Shown: piece after piece, positions 1-8,177 of the stretch
How positions within the stretch are numbered: position 1 is the first letter of the stretch
How the letters are laid out: each line of letters begins with the position of its first letter
NCBI GenBank assembly: GCA_036558645.1
Contig: DATBFG010000065.1
Span: 1-64,000, forward strand
Direction of reading: 5' to 3'
From: DATBFG01 sp036558645
GTDB taxonomy: Bacteria; Acidobacteriota; Terriglobia; Terriglobales; Acidobacteriaceae
DNA length: 64,000 nucleotides
The notes under the pieces: model-generated
What the model was told of the DNA's origin: nothing
The model's input: only the letters and a program-made list of their open reading frames with translations
Databases searched by the model: none
Translations under genes and position numbers: made by a program

Positions 1-10
1 CCCCGATAAC

Positions 11-24
11 GCGGCTTTAGCCGC
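11..24. repeat. Short palindrome, CTTTAG-core repeat
   Basis: Perfect stem GCGGCTTTAGCCGC at the very left edge, followed by GAGGTCGG. It belongs to the same family as the palindromes near 11113-11166, which share the CTTYAG centre and a following GAGGT. It is intergenic. Confidence 0.6.
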
Positions 25-112
25 TGAGGTCGGAACCCGTCCGGTTATCGCACACACCTGCATGTGTCGCCCACCCTTGTTCTGAACCTGCCGCCCTCGC
101 TAGCCTTCACTC

Positions 113-781
113 ATGCGTCTTCTTACTTATTTATTCCTGGCCAGCACTCTGGCGCTTACCGCATCTGCCGCAACCAAGCCGCATGCAATCACCTTTGGAA
201 AGACTATCTCTGTCGCTTGGTTCGTGGGAGATGACGAAAAGACGTCCGTCGAGCTTAAGGTTCACCAAATGTTCATCGATGCCCGCCCTCGAGAGTTCAT
301 CCTGGGCACCCCGCACGAGGTGACCGATCGCCTGCTGGTGGTGCGCCGCGTCATCCGGATCAACGACGCCCTCCCCAACGAGCCTGTCTCGCCAAAGTCG
401 TGGCGCTGGGAGCGTGGCGGGTGGCTGCTGGTGGACCGCGCTACCGGCCATACCTCCTCAATAACACTGCCCGAATTTGATCCTTATTTCTCCTCGGCCA
501 GTTGGTATCGCGATTATGTTGCCTACTGCGGTGTGTCAGAAGATGAAAAGAAGATATCGGCTATCGTGATACAAGTAGGCCGCCGCAAGCCTCTACTCAG
601 GAAGCCTCTGGGCCCGCTATCCGATCCGGCCGCGCCCGATTCTTCCTGTGCCATGCCGTCATGGCAACGACAACCCGCCCGAGTCACGTTTGATGCCGGC
701 ACGAATCAGAGGATAACGTTCTCCGTTCGGGCGCACGCATTAGATATTTCAACGGATGACGGTGAAGAAGATGCCGAGTGA
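113..781 (+). CDS. Hypothetical secreted protein
   Basis: 222 aa. The first 19 residues are a typical Sec signal peptide, with a hydrophobic core (LLTYLFLASTLALTASA) and an AxA-type cleavage site before ATKPH. The mature part mixes beta-like and charged stretches, has two cysteines (about residues 143 and 182) and ends in an acidic tail (DDGEEDAE). I do not recognise the family. It stands alone, convergent with the rhomboid gene downstream, and has no evident partner. A periplasmic or exported role is inferred from the signal peptide only. Confidence 0.6.
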   Translation: MRLLTYLFLASTLALTASAATKPHAITFGKTISVAWFVGDDEKTSVELKVHQMFIDARPREFILGTPHEVTDRLLVVRRVIRINDALPNEPVSPKSWRWERGGWLLVDRATGHTSSITLPEFDPYFSSASWYRDYVAYCGVSEDEKKISAIVIQVGRRKPLLRKPLGPLSDPAAPDSSCAMPSWQRQPARVTFDAGTNQRITFSVRAHALDISTDDGEEDAE

Positions 782-824
782 AAAAATCCAAGTCCGCCGA
801 CGCTGTCATCGCGGTCAAGGCTTA

Positions 825-2249
825 TCAGTTTCCTGACGACGAAAGCTCCTTCGCCGCTTTGAATGCATTGCCCGCTTCTTCGTTGCGGCCCAATGCCGCA
901 TATGCCTTGCCCAGGGACAGCTCGGTATCCGCATCCTTTGGATCCAGCTTCTGAGCTTCCTCCAGGTGCGGTAAAGCTTCAGCCGCCCTATCCAGCTTCA
1001 GCAGCGCATTTCCCCAACGCCGTTGTGCGTCCGGGTCCTTGGGATCCGCCTCCACAGCGCGTCGGTACATCTCAATGGCCTCACCGCTGCGGTGCTCCTG
1101 CTCCAGCACATAGCCCAACAGCACCAACCCCCCACCCAGTTTCGGTTGCTGCTCCACCAGGTCACTCAAGACCTTACGAGCTTCTTCGTGCCGATCCATG
1201 GACTCATAAAGCACTCCCAGCCAATATTCAGCGAAGGTATATCGCGGCTTCAATTCCAGTGCGCGTTTCAGTGACTGTTCCGCGTGGACAAAGTCCTTCT
1301 TCTGCAGGTAGCTTGCACCCATCATTGCATGTGCGGACGCATTATCCGGAGCGCGCTTCACCACATCCTGCAGGCTGACGATCGCCTGGTCGTACTCGCC
1401 GCGATCAAATGCCTCGCTCGCCGACTGCAACGGCGTGACGTATCCCTTCGCCTTCTTCACAGCAACAAAGGCGCCGCTCAGCACTAGCGCTGCACCAATC
1501 AAGACCCAGTTTCTCCACGCATGTCGGACGTCGAGCGATGAAGTAAGATGTGGCGCCAACGCCGCGCCCACCACAAGCCCTGTGATCAACCCTCCAACGT
1601 GAGCCGAGTTATCAATTCCGGGGACAGCCGTTCCGAACAAGATGTTATAGATCGCAAACATCACCAGGCTTCTGAGTGTCCCTTGCATCGCGCGCTTTGG
1701 GACCGGAAGTTTGCCCAGGTAGAGTGCGGCAATCAATGCTCCTGCCAAGCCGAAGATGGCGCCTGAGGCTCCCACTCCAACCACCGTCGGATGCCACCAC
1801 AAACTGGCGATGCTGCCGCCAATCCCGCACGCCGTATATACCAGCGCATAGGTCCACCGATCGAAGATGCGTTCCGCAAGCTTTCCCAGATTCCACAAGC
1901 ACCACATGTTCAATGCGATGTGAAGAATTCCCCCGTGCACGTAGGTCGACGTCAACATGCGCCACGGCTGTGCGCCGAGCGATAGAGCTCCATTGTTGGC
2001 GCCCCACTTCAATAGGTCACTTACAGAGGGAGAAAAGAACGACACTCCGCTGAGCACCATCAGAACGAATACGCCGACATTGATGCCCATCAACGCAGTC
2101 GTGACGGGGGGACGGTATGCGACCGCCTGTGTGCTCGTCTGCGCAGCCGCCGCTTGCGCGTACATTGTGCGACAGCCTGGGCACTGCTGGCTGTCACCGG
2201 AGAAGAAGGATGCGGGAAGTTCGTGCCCGCAGGTTACGCAGATTGGCAT
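825..2249 (-). CDS. Rhomboid-family intramembrane serine protease with N-terminal zinc ribbon and C-terminal TPRs
   Basis: 474 aa. Residues 1-28 form a zinc ribbon with C4, C7, C23 and C26. Residues about 50-235 are a six-helix rhomboid core: the nucleophile is Ser162 in GVGASGAIFG and the partner is His217 in NSAHVGG, with the expected ExxR-like WRML and HxxxN (H110..N114) elements. A seventh hydrophobic segment (about 247-265) leads into five TPR-like repeats (about 275-470). Rhomboids cleave transmembrane helices inside the membrane; the TPRs probably recruit substrates or partners. The 3' end faces the 113-781 gene. The catalytic pair is intact, so activity is expected, but the substrate is unknown. 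Confidence 0.9.
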   Translation of the reverse strand: MPICVTCGHELPASFFSGDSQQCPGCRTMYAQAAAAQTSTQAVAYRPPVTTALMGINVGVFVLMVLSGVSFFSPSVSDLLKWGANNGALSLGAQPWRMLTSTYVHGGILHIALNMWCLWNLGKLAERIFDRWTYALVYTACGIGGSIASLWWHPTVVGVGASGAIFGLAGALIAALYLGKLPVPKRAMQGTLRSLVMFAIYNILFGTAVPGIDNSAHVGGLITGLVVGAALAPHLTSSLDVRHAWRNWVLIGAALVLSGAFVAVKKAKGYVTPLQSASEAFDRGEYDQAIVSLQDVVKRAPDNASAHAMMGASYLQKKDFVHAEQSLKRALELKPRYTFAEYWLGVLYESMDRHEEARKVLSDLVEQQPKLGGGLVLLGYVLEQEHRSGEAIEMYRRAVEADPKDPDAQRRWGNALLKLDRAAEALPHLEEAQKLDPKDADTELSLGKAYAALGRNEEAGNAFKAAKELSSSGN

Positions 2250-2326
2250 GGAAGTCGTTCTTAAGCCCTTATCGCAGCACCAAACCGCAAATCAGCACTA
2301 CTCTAATGCTCGTGCCCTCTCAATCA

Positions 2327-3289
2327 CTACGTGCGGGATGCTACTGCATTCTCATTGAGCTCTGGCATTTTCTCGATTTTACTCTCCACCTTCGCGCTTG
2401 AAACCAGCACCACCGATGCAATCACAACGGCAGTTCCCGCAACGATAAACCTATCCACCCGCTCATCCAGCACGAGCCATCCCAGGAACACCGCGACCAC
2501 CGGGTTCACATAAGCATAAGTCGAAACCTTTGACGTCGGCACGTGATTCAACAACCAGATATAAGCGGTATACCCAATCCAGGAACCGCACACCACTAGA
2601 TACAAGATGGCGCCGACTCCCCGCTTCGACCAGGGCACATGCAGAACGTCCTCGAATAAAAGTGCGAACGTCATGTTCGCTACACCGGCAAACACAACTT
2701 GCCACGCAATCCCGCTGAAAGGATCGACCTCAGCCGATTTCCATCGCTTAGCTAGTACTGATCCCAAGGCCCAACTGAACGATCCGCCCAGCAGAGCCAC
2801 CGACCACCAGAACTCGCGTGCTCCCATCGTTGCCATCGACATGAGTTTCGGGTACAGCAAGACGCCGATCCCGACAATTCCCAGCCCCAAGCCTGCCAGG
2901 CCACGCATCGAAATTCGATGATGCCCAAGTAATAGCGAATCGAGAACAAGAAACCACAGAGGTATGCTCGCCACAATCAGCGCCGCGAATCCAGAGGGTA
3001 CGATCCGCTCCGCGTACGACAGAGTCAGGTTGCCGCCCATCAAAAGCAGCGTACCGACCGCCGCCATGTGCGCGAGCTGTACACGACTGTAGCGGACCCT
3101 CCGTCCAGTCAATCCGCAGTACGCGAGCATCGCGGTACCTGCGATGAGAAAACGCGTGCCGCACATGAATCCCGGAGGGATGTCTTCAACCGCGATCCGA
3201 ATCCCCAGGTAGGTGGATCCCCAGAAGAGGTACACAAGCCCGAAGGCCACAATGACAAGCAAACGATGTTTACGTTGGGATTCGGTCAT
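2327..3289 (-). CDS. EamA/DMT-family transporter (RhaT/YdcZ-like exporter)
   Basis: 320 aa with about ten hydrophobic segments arranged as two EamA repeats (about 12-145 and 160-298). The N-terminal repeat has the familiar YLFWGSTYLGIRIAVEDIPP opening, and the second repeat ends with YVNPVVAVFLGWLVLDE, a hallmark of the family. Drug/metabolite transporters export small metabolites or amino acids across the inner membrane; the substrate cannot be read from sequence. It is transcribed in the same direction as the rhomboid gene downstream, 77 bp away. Confidence 0.9.
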   Translation of the reverse strand: MTESQRKHRLLVIVAFGLVYLFWGSTYLGIRIAVEDIPPGFMCGTRFLIAGTAMLAYCGLTGRRVRYSRVQLAHMAAVGTLLLMGGNLTLSYAERIVPSGFAALIVASIPLWFLVLDSLLLGHHRISMRGLAGLGLGIVGIGVLLYPKLMSMATMGAREFWWSVALLGGSFSWALGSVLAKRWKSAEVDPFSGIAWQVVFAGVANMTFALLFEDVLHVPWSKRGVGAILYLVVCGSWIGYTAYIWLLNHVPTSKVSTYAYVNPVVAVFLGWLVLDERVDRFIVAGTAVVIASVVLVSSAKVESKIEKMPELNENAVASRT

Positions 3290-3421
3290 CAGGCAGAGAA
3301 GAGCGATTCAATGTATCAGACGCCCCAGCCATGGCACCGGATGCAGTTTTGCCGAGAACCAGGGGCCGAATCTGGCAACGTGCCAAAAGCCAAAAGCAGC
3401 CAATATGGACGAAACCCAGAT

Positions 3422-3453
3422 CCAAAAAAGAAAGCCGGGCTGGTTTGCCCGAC
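3422..3453 (-). terminator. Rho-independent terminator after the 76-aa gene
   Basis: On the minus strand GTCGGGC-AAACCA-GCCCGGC forms a seven-base stem with one mismatch, followed by TTTCTTTTTT. It lies about 120 bp past the end of the small gene at 3572-3802 and supports its transcription. Confidence 0.7.
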
Positions 3454-3571
3454 TCATCTTTCATTTGGGGAGCCACTTAGTTCCGAGATCCCCAAATCCT
3501 TTCAGAATTCCCTGGGTTCCCGAGCTCCACCTTGGAATTTGACGGCGTTCACCGTACGCCGTGTGTCACCG

Positions 3572-3802
3572 TTACATCACCAAAGCAAGATTCTCGAGTT
3601 CGTGTTGCAGTACTGGCAGCGAGCAGCCGGCGCTCTCCACCCGGCTGGCCGCATCGAACGCAGCTTGCGGAGAAACCCCATACCCACGCCCGATCAAAAA
3701 CACTTGCAGGAGCTCGGCGGCCTCGCGGGAGTCACAAAGTCCCCCCTGCAAAAGGTCATTTCGTAGAGCCGTCAGCTCGGTAGTGGAAAATGTCTCTTTC
3801 AT
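3572..3802 (-). CDS. Small hypothetical protein (76 aa)
   Basis: Starting at the ATG at 3802 gives 76 aa, preceded by a strong Shine-Dalgarno (GGAGGTGA, seven bases away). Upstream in-frame starts exist but would place this ribosome site inside the gene. The protein is predicted all-alpha (TTELTALRNDLLQG, SREAAELLQVFLIGRGYG, SPQAAFDAASRVESAG, LPVLQHELENLALVM) with two cysteines. The family is not recognised. A terminator follows at 3422-3453, so this is probably a real monocistronic gene. A 17-bp palindrome lies upstream at 4014-4030. Confidence 0.6.
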   Translation of the reverse strand: MKETFSTTELTALRNDLLQGGLCDSREAAELLQVFLIGRGYGVSPQAAFDAASRVESAGCSLPVLQHELENLALVM

Positions 3803-4013
3803 GGCCGTCATCACCTCCGACCTCACTTTCCTAGTTGATTAGAGTCGTCGTGGGTCACCTACGTTGCATGCAATTCACGTGCCGTACCACGGACACACCT
3901 GTAGAACGCACGGAAAATAATCGTATTGCTCCCAACCTGTTCTTTAACGACAACTTGCAGGAAAGCTTTAGAACAAGATTCGTCTCTGGGACGTGGTTAC
4001 TGGAAGGTGCAGG

Positions 4014-4030
4014 TTGACACAATGTGTCAA
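4014..4030. promoter_or_regulatory. Perfect 17-bp palindrome, possible operator
   Basis: TTGACACA-A-TGTGTCAA is a perfect inverted repeat around one central base. It lies between the Trm112-like gene (ending at 4101) and the start of the 76-aa gene (3802), both on the minus strand. The shape fits a dimeric repressor site, but the regulator is unknown and no promoter was placed with confidence. Confidence 0.4.
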
Positions 4031-4100
4031 TCCGGGACGGGAAGCGGCGGCTGACCCAGCTAGGGTTCAAAAACGCGCATGATGGACGCTGCTGCTCCGG

Positions 4101-4271
4101 CTAGGATGCATCAATTGTCGCTTCATCCACCAGCATGACCGGAATGTCGTCGCGAACCGGATACACCCGGCGGCACTCGCTGCACTTCAGGCCGCTTTTC
4201 CCCTCGAGCAGCGACACCGGCTTCTTACAGACCGGGCATACCAGGATTTCGAGTAAATCTTGCGGGATCAT
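4101..4271 (-). CDS. Trm112/YcaR-family small zinc-binding protein
   Basis: 56 aa, beginning MIPQDLLEILVCPVCKKP and ending in DEATIDAS. Two CxxC pairs (C12/C15 and C30/C33) make a zinc ribbon, and the VYPVRDDIPVML segment after the second pair is characteristic of the Trm112/UPF0434 family. In eukaryotes Trm112 activates several methyltransferases; bacterial members are short and less well understood, so a methyltransferase-partner role is inference. Length matches bacterial homologues (about 55-65 aa). It is divergent from folD, whose start is 145 bp away. Confidence 0.85.
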   Translation of the reverse strand: MIPQDLLEILVCPVCKKPVSLLEGKSGLKCSECRRVYPVRDDIPVMLVDEATIDAS

Positions 4272-4416
4272 CCTAGCGATTGTAGCAGTCGTTCATTCTA
4301 GCTATGCACCACTGGCCCAGAGCCTATGGGGTTTTGCCAAACGACGAACGACCAACAACCGCCTTCCAACTGCGCTAAAATTTCTTTTTTCTGATTCCAG
4401 CATTTTCGAGAGGCCC

Positions 4417-5358
4417 ATGCCCGCCACCATCCTGGACGGTAACAAAATCGCCGCCGAAATTCGTGCCGAAGTCGCTGCTGATGCGAAAGACTTGTCCGCC
4501 GCGGGGCTGCGTCCTGGTCTTGCCGTTCTTCTCGTCGGTCACAATCCGGCTTCCGAGATCTATGTTCGTGGCAAGGTAAAGAGCTGCGAGGAAGTCGGCA
4601 TCTACAGCGAAAAGCTCACGCCGCCAGATTCGATCACAACCGAAGCCTTGCTCAAAATGGTCAACGATCTGAATCGGCGGGATGACATCGACGGCATCCT
4701 GGTCCAATTGCCCCTACCGCCACAGGTCGACTCCAAGGCAGTCCTCATGGCTGTCGATCCCGCGAAAGATGTCGACGGGTTTCATCCTGTGAATGTGGGC
4801 TTTCTTTCGACGCAGCGTCCGGGCCTGGTACCGTGTACACCCGCAGGCATCATGGAAATCCTGAAGCGAAGCAACATCGCCGTTGCCGGACAGGAAGCCG
4901 TAGTAGTTGGCCGCAGTGATATCGTCGGAAAACCAACCGCCATGTTACTGATCAATGCCAATGCCACTGTGACCGTCTGCCATTCAAGAACGCGCGATCT
5001 CCCGGGTGTTTGCCGTCGTGCTGACATCTTGATTGCCGCGATCGGACGTGCCGGAATGATCACCCGGGATTTCGTGAAACCGGGTGCGACCGTGATCGAC
5101 GTTGGCATGAACAAAGTCACGGAACGCGGTGAGTTCGAGCGGTTGTTCGCCGGGAATGCGAAGCGCGAGGAGACATTCCGCACTAAGGGCTCCACCCTGG
5201 TGGGCGATGTGCATCCACAAGTGGCGGAGATCGCCGGAGCGATCACTCCCGTACCCGGTGGCGTCGGTCCGCTGACCATTGCAATGCTGATGGCGAACAC
5301 TGTGCGTGCCGCAAAATTGCGCCGTGGCGCTAACCAGCTTCTGGCTACCGGTTCGTAG
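4417..5358 (+). CDS. folD: Bifunctional methylenetetrahydrofolate dehydrogenase/methenyltetrahydrofolate cyclohydrolase
   Basis: 313 aa from the ATG at 4417, the start that gives the canonical MPATILDGNKIAAEIRAEV; the open frame extends upstream but without family similarity. FolD interconverts 5,10-methylene-, methenyl- and 10-formyl-tetrahydrofolate in the cytoplasm using NADP. Visible features are the active-site Lys in YVRGKVKSCEEVG, the substrate loop GILVQLPLPPQ, the KDVDGFHPVNVG signature, the VVVGRSDIVGKPTAMLL cofactor loop and the C-terminal TPVPGGVGPLTIAMLMANT. Family length is about 285-300, so the protein is slightly long. coaE follows 169 bp downstream. Confidence 0.97.
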   Translation: MPATILDGNKIAAEIRAEVAADAKDLSAAGLRPGLAVLLVGHNPASEIYVRGKVKSCEEVGIYSEKLTPPDSITTEALLKMVNDLNRRDDIDGILVQLPLPPQVDSKAVLMAVDPAKDVDGFHPVNVGFLSTQRPGLVPCTPAGIMEILKRSNIAVAGQEAVVVGRSDIVGKPTAMLLINANATVTVCHSRTRDLPGVCRRADILIAAIGRAGMITRDFVKPGATVIDVGMNKVTERGEFERLFAGNAKREETFRTKGSTLVGDVHPQVAEIAGAITPVPGGVGPLTIAMLMANTVRAAKLRRGANQLLATGS

Positions 5359-5527
5359 TTACTGGCTTCTAGCTCCTAGCTCCTGGCTACTAGTTTTAGC
5401 CAGTGGCTTCTTGGCCTCTGTATCTGTGCTCGGCTTTCGAATCCAGAAACTTGAAACGAGTCGCGGTAACGAGTCGCTAAAAGTTAGGTAGCCGGTCGTT
5501 ACAGGGCAGACACTAGCAACTTTTTTC
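5359..5527. other. Intergenic stretch with short low-complexity repeats
   Basis: Contains reiterated CTAGCTCCTAGCTCCTGGCTACTAG-like words and TGGCT..AGCCA pairs, giving an imperfect hairpin just after folD. No gene was seen. Confidence 0.4.
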
Positions 5528-6193
5528 ATGCTCAAAGTCGGTCTCACCGGCGGCATCGCCGCCGGAAAATCCGTAGCTGGCGAGATGTTTGCGACGCAAG
5601 GCGCAAAGGTGATTCGCGCTGATGACATCGCTCACAATCTCATGCAGCCCGGTCAGCCGGTTTATGAAGCGGTCGTCGAACGCTTTGGCCGGGACATCCT
5701 GAACCCGGACGGATCCGTGAACCGATCTCGCCTGGCCGAAGCCGCCTTTGGAAATGGCACCAGCAGCCCCCGCGTAGAAGAACTGAACCGGATCGTCCAT
5801 CCCGCCGTAGTAAAGAGACAAGAGGAGTGGATGGACGAAGTTGGCCGTGATGACCGGCGAGCAGTCGCTATCGTCGAAGCCGCGCTTATTCTTGAAGCCG
5901 GTGCATGGAAGCGTTTCGACCGTATGGTCGTGGTCACCTGCGGCTCCAAGCAACGAATTGAGCGTTGGGCTGGACGCGTAAAGACAGACCTGGAATCGGC
6001 CAGAAGGGAAGTGGAACGCCGCATGGCTGCCCAGCTTCCCGACGAGGAAAAGATCAAGGCCGCAGACTATGTGATCGACAATTCCGGATCGCTCGACAGG
6101 ACCAGACAGCAGGTGGTGGAGATCTACAAGCAATTGAAAGCGGAATCGCGAGACCGGGCGCAACTTGGCATCGCCGGCTCACACGGCAAATAA
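5528..6193 (+). CDS. coaE: Dephospho-CoA kinase
   Basis: 221 aa. CoaE phosphorylates the 3'-hydroxyl of dephospho-CoA, the last step of coenzyme A synthesis. The P-loop GGIAAGKS is at residues 8-15, followed by VIRADDIAHNLMQPGQPVYEAVVERFG, which carries the DxD and substrate-binding residues of the family. LNRIVHPAVVKRQEEW and a LEAGAWKRFDRMVVVTC strand are also typical. Length is normal (about 200). The degP-like gene follows after 37 bp and may be co-transcribed. Confidence 0.95.
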   Translation: MLKVGLTGGIAAGKSVAGEMFATQGAKVIRADDIAHNLMQPGQPVYEAVVERFGRDILNPDGSVNRSRLAEAAFGNGTSSPRVEELNRIVHPAVVKRQEEWMDEVGRDDRRAVAIVEAALILEAGAWKRFDRMVVVTCGSKQRIERWAGRVKTDLESARREVERRMAAQLPDEEKIKAADYVIDNSGSLDRTRQQVVEIYKQLKAESRDRAQLGIAGSHGK

Positions 6194-6230
6194 ACACTCG
6201 GGTTAACATGATTAACAGGCGAGAATTGAA

Positions 6231-7373
6231 ATGAGACTGCTTCGACTGTTTCTGGTAGGTTTTCTGCTGGCTGGTGCCTTTTTCTACTACACCACTTATC
6301 TTTCTAACCGCCAGACGTGGAAGGGCGAGAACGAGACCCGCCCCGGCAAGGTTGAGATCACGGAAGCAGCCAGCGGGGGCTCAGGCGATGCGGAAGAGCA
6401 AAACAACATCGATGTCTACCGCAAGAACATTGAGTCCGTGGTAAATATCACTTCACGAGCAGTTTCCTTCGACTTCTTTTATGGAGCTGTACCGCAGGAG
6501 GGCCAGGGATCCGGCTTCATCATCGACAAAGAAGGACACATTCTTACCAACTACCACGTCATTGCCGACGCGCGCCAGATCGAAGTAACTCTCCATAACC
6601 GCAAGAAGCTTCGCGCCACCGTGGTAGGCACCGACGCTCAACATGATCTGGCAATCATTCAGATCAAAGCCGCAGACCTTGCGCCAATGGTGTTGGGCGA
6701 CTCCAAGAACCTTCAGGTTGGCCAGAAAGTCTATGCCATAGGCAATCCATTTGGACTCTCCGGCACATTGACTCGGGGCATCGTGAGTTCGATACGTTCT
6801 GTTCAAGAACCCGATGGCATGACCATTGACGAAGCCATCCAGACAGATGCCGCTATCAATCCCGGAAACTCCGGAGGTCCGCTGCTGAACTGGCGCGGCG
6901 AGGTGATCGGCATCAACACCATGATTGCCTCAAGCGTCGGCCAGAGTGCGGGCATCGGCTTTGCCATTCCGATTAATACTGCCAAGGCCGTCTTGAATGA
7001 CCTGGTCACCCTCGGGCGTGTGCGCCGTCCCGCCTTGGGTATCCGAACCATACCCATCAGTCCTGAACTTGGCGATCAAATAGGCGTCGCGGCCGACTAC
7101 GGATTGCTCATTGTGCAGGTGGTTCCCGGTGGCGCAGCTGAGCGCTCCGGCCTTCGCGCCGGCAACGAACGCGCCTACATTGGAAATATTCCCATTACGC
7201 TGGGAGGTGATTTGATCGTGGCCATCGATGATCAAAAAGTAGAAGACCAGCAGGATCTCTCACGCATCATGAACAACCATCGCGCAGGAGATGCTGTGAA
7301 AGTTACGATCTATCGTGGCAAGCGAAAATTGGATGTCAGCGTCACCCTCGGCGAGGCCAGGCAGCAAGTTTGA
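6231..7373 (+). CDS. DegP/HtrA-family trypsin-like serine protease with one PDZ domain
   Basis: 380 aa. An N-terminal membrane anchor (residues about 4-24) precedes a trypsin-like domain with the catalytic triad His109 (TNYHVIAD), Asp139 (QHDLAII) and Ser214 (NPGNSGGPLL). A PDZ domain covers about 280-375 (GLLIVQVVPGGAAERSGLRAG). These proteases degrade or refold damaged envelope proteins. One PDZ domain and an anchor resemble DegS/HhoA-type members more than two-PDZ DegP. The triad is intact. Confidence 0.93.
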   Translation: MRLLRLFLVGFLLAGAFFYYTTYLSNRQTWKGENETRPGKVEITEAASGGSGDAEEQNNIDVYRKNIESVVNITSRAVSFDFFYGAVPQEGQGSGFIIDKEGHILTNYHVIADARQIEVTLHNRKKLRATVVGTDAQHDLAIIQIKAADLAPMVLGDSKNLQVGQKVYAIGNPFGLSGTLTRGIVSSIRSVQEPDGMTIDEAIQTDAAINPGNSGGPLLNWRGEVIGINTMIASSVGQSAGIGFAIPINTAKAVLNDLVTLGRVRRPALGIRTIPISPELGDQIGVAADYGLLIVQVVPGGAAERSGLRAGNERAYIGNIPITLGGDLIVAIDDQKVEDQQDLSRIMNNHRAGDAVKVTIYRGKRKLDVSVTLGEARQQV

Positions 7374-7453
7374 GGCGTCAGCTTGTTTAACCTGGGATTG
7401 GGCATCGCGTTGAGTGCGTGCCACTCTGCTCACGATCATCATCAAATTGCTTG

Positions 7454-7530
7454 TCATTCTGAGTGGTCCGTAGCCAGCGGAGCGCCGCGAAGGCGAGCGA
7501 AGAACCTGCTTTTCTCTAGCATTAACTTTG
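7454..7530. repeat. Dispersed intergenic repeat of the TCATTCTGAG type
   Basis: TGTCATTCTGAGTGG followed by AGCGGAGCGCCGCGAAGGCGAGCGAAGAACCT resembles the other 'cattctgagcga...cgaagg' element at 17063-17130. The two share wording but not a precise boundary. No coding content. Confidence 0.4.
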
Positions 7531-7555
7531 TGTTAGTAAGTCGTTTCAGCGCTGA

Positions 7556-7705
7556 GTCCCGTAGGGACGAACGATCTTAGCCCAGCGCTTTAGCGCTGGG
7601 GACGCGGCCCACAGAACTCCGTAAGTCCCGTAGGGACGAACCAAAAGTAGCCCAGCGCTTCAGCGCTGGGTAGTTCAATAGAGATGAGACAAGTCCCGGA
7701 GGGAC
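7556..7705. repeat. Cluster of paired palindromes (GTCCCGTAGGGAC and CCCAGCGCTTYAGCGCTGGG)
   Basis: Two palindromes alternate: GTCCCGTAGGGAC at 7556-7568 and 7625-7637, with a variant GTCCCGGAGGGAC at 7693-7705, and CCCAGCGCTTTAGCGCTGGG at 7581-7600 with its CTTCAG variant at 7651-7670. The same pair recurs at 12200-12253. Together with the element at 7454 they account for the 378-bp gap between the protease and the MmcQ-like gene. Conceptual translations here are repeat artefacts. Confidence 0.85.
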
Positions 7706-7751
7706 GGCCGAGTTTCCGAACCCGGTTCTAGCTCTTGCCAAAGGTCGATCC

Positions 7752-8168
7752 ATGAACGTCGATTTCATTCGCAAATACTGCTTATCGTTTCCAGAAGCCT
7801 CGGAGAACCTTCAATGGGGAGACGACCTCTGCTTCAAAGTTCGAGGAAAAATCTTCACCGTTCTCGGCCTGAAAGAAGTCCCTCAGCGCGTCTGCTTCAA
7901 AGTCACACCAGAAGCCTTTGCTGAACTGGTCGAGCGCGAAGACATCATTCCCGCGCCCTACTTGGCGCGCTACAAATGGGTGCTCCTCGAACGGCTCGAC
8001 GCGCTGCCCAGGCCCGAACTCGAAGACCTGATTCGTCAGTCCTACGACATGGTGGTATCCAAGGCGCCAAAAAACGCGACCAAAGTACCCAGGGCGAAAG
8101 TGCCCAAGAAGAAGATCCGCTCCAAGTCACAATCGCTCAAAAGCAAGCGGAAGAAGAGGCTGCGGTAG
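7752..8168 (+). CDS. MmcQ/YjbR-family DNA-binding-fold protein
   Basis: 138 aa. The family signature is clear: FIRKYCLSFPEASENLQWGDDLCFKVRGKIF at the N-terminus, then VCFKVTPEAFAELVERED and APYLARYKWVLLE, ending in the ELEDLIRQSYDMVVSKAPK helix. Members adopt a double-wing (CyaY-like) fold and are suspected DNA binders, with no defined reaction. An unusual lysine/arginine-rich tail (about 105-138) extends the domain and could add nucleic-acid affinity. The next gene begins 9 bp downstream, so they are probably co-transcribed. Confidence 0.88.
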   Translation: MNVDFIRKYCLSFPEASENLQWGDDLCFKVRGKIFTVLGLKEVPQRVCFKVTPEAFAELVEREDIIPAPYLARYKWVLLERLDALPRPELEDLIRQSYDMVVSKAPKNATKVPRAKVPKKKIRSKSQSLKSKRKKRLR

Positions 8169-8177
8169 CATAAGGGC

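Noticed and set aside
7577..7774. Minus-strand frame reading through the palindromic repeats before the MmcQ-like gene
   Set aside because: Its translation (for example YPALKRWATF, RVPSAKALG) is the repeat itself and recurs wherever the repeat occurs.
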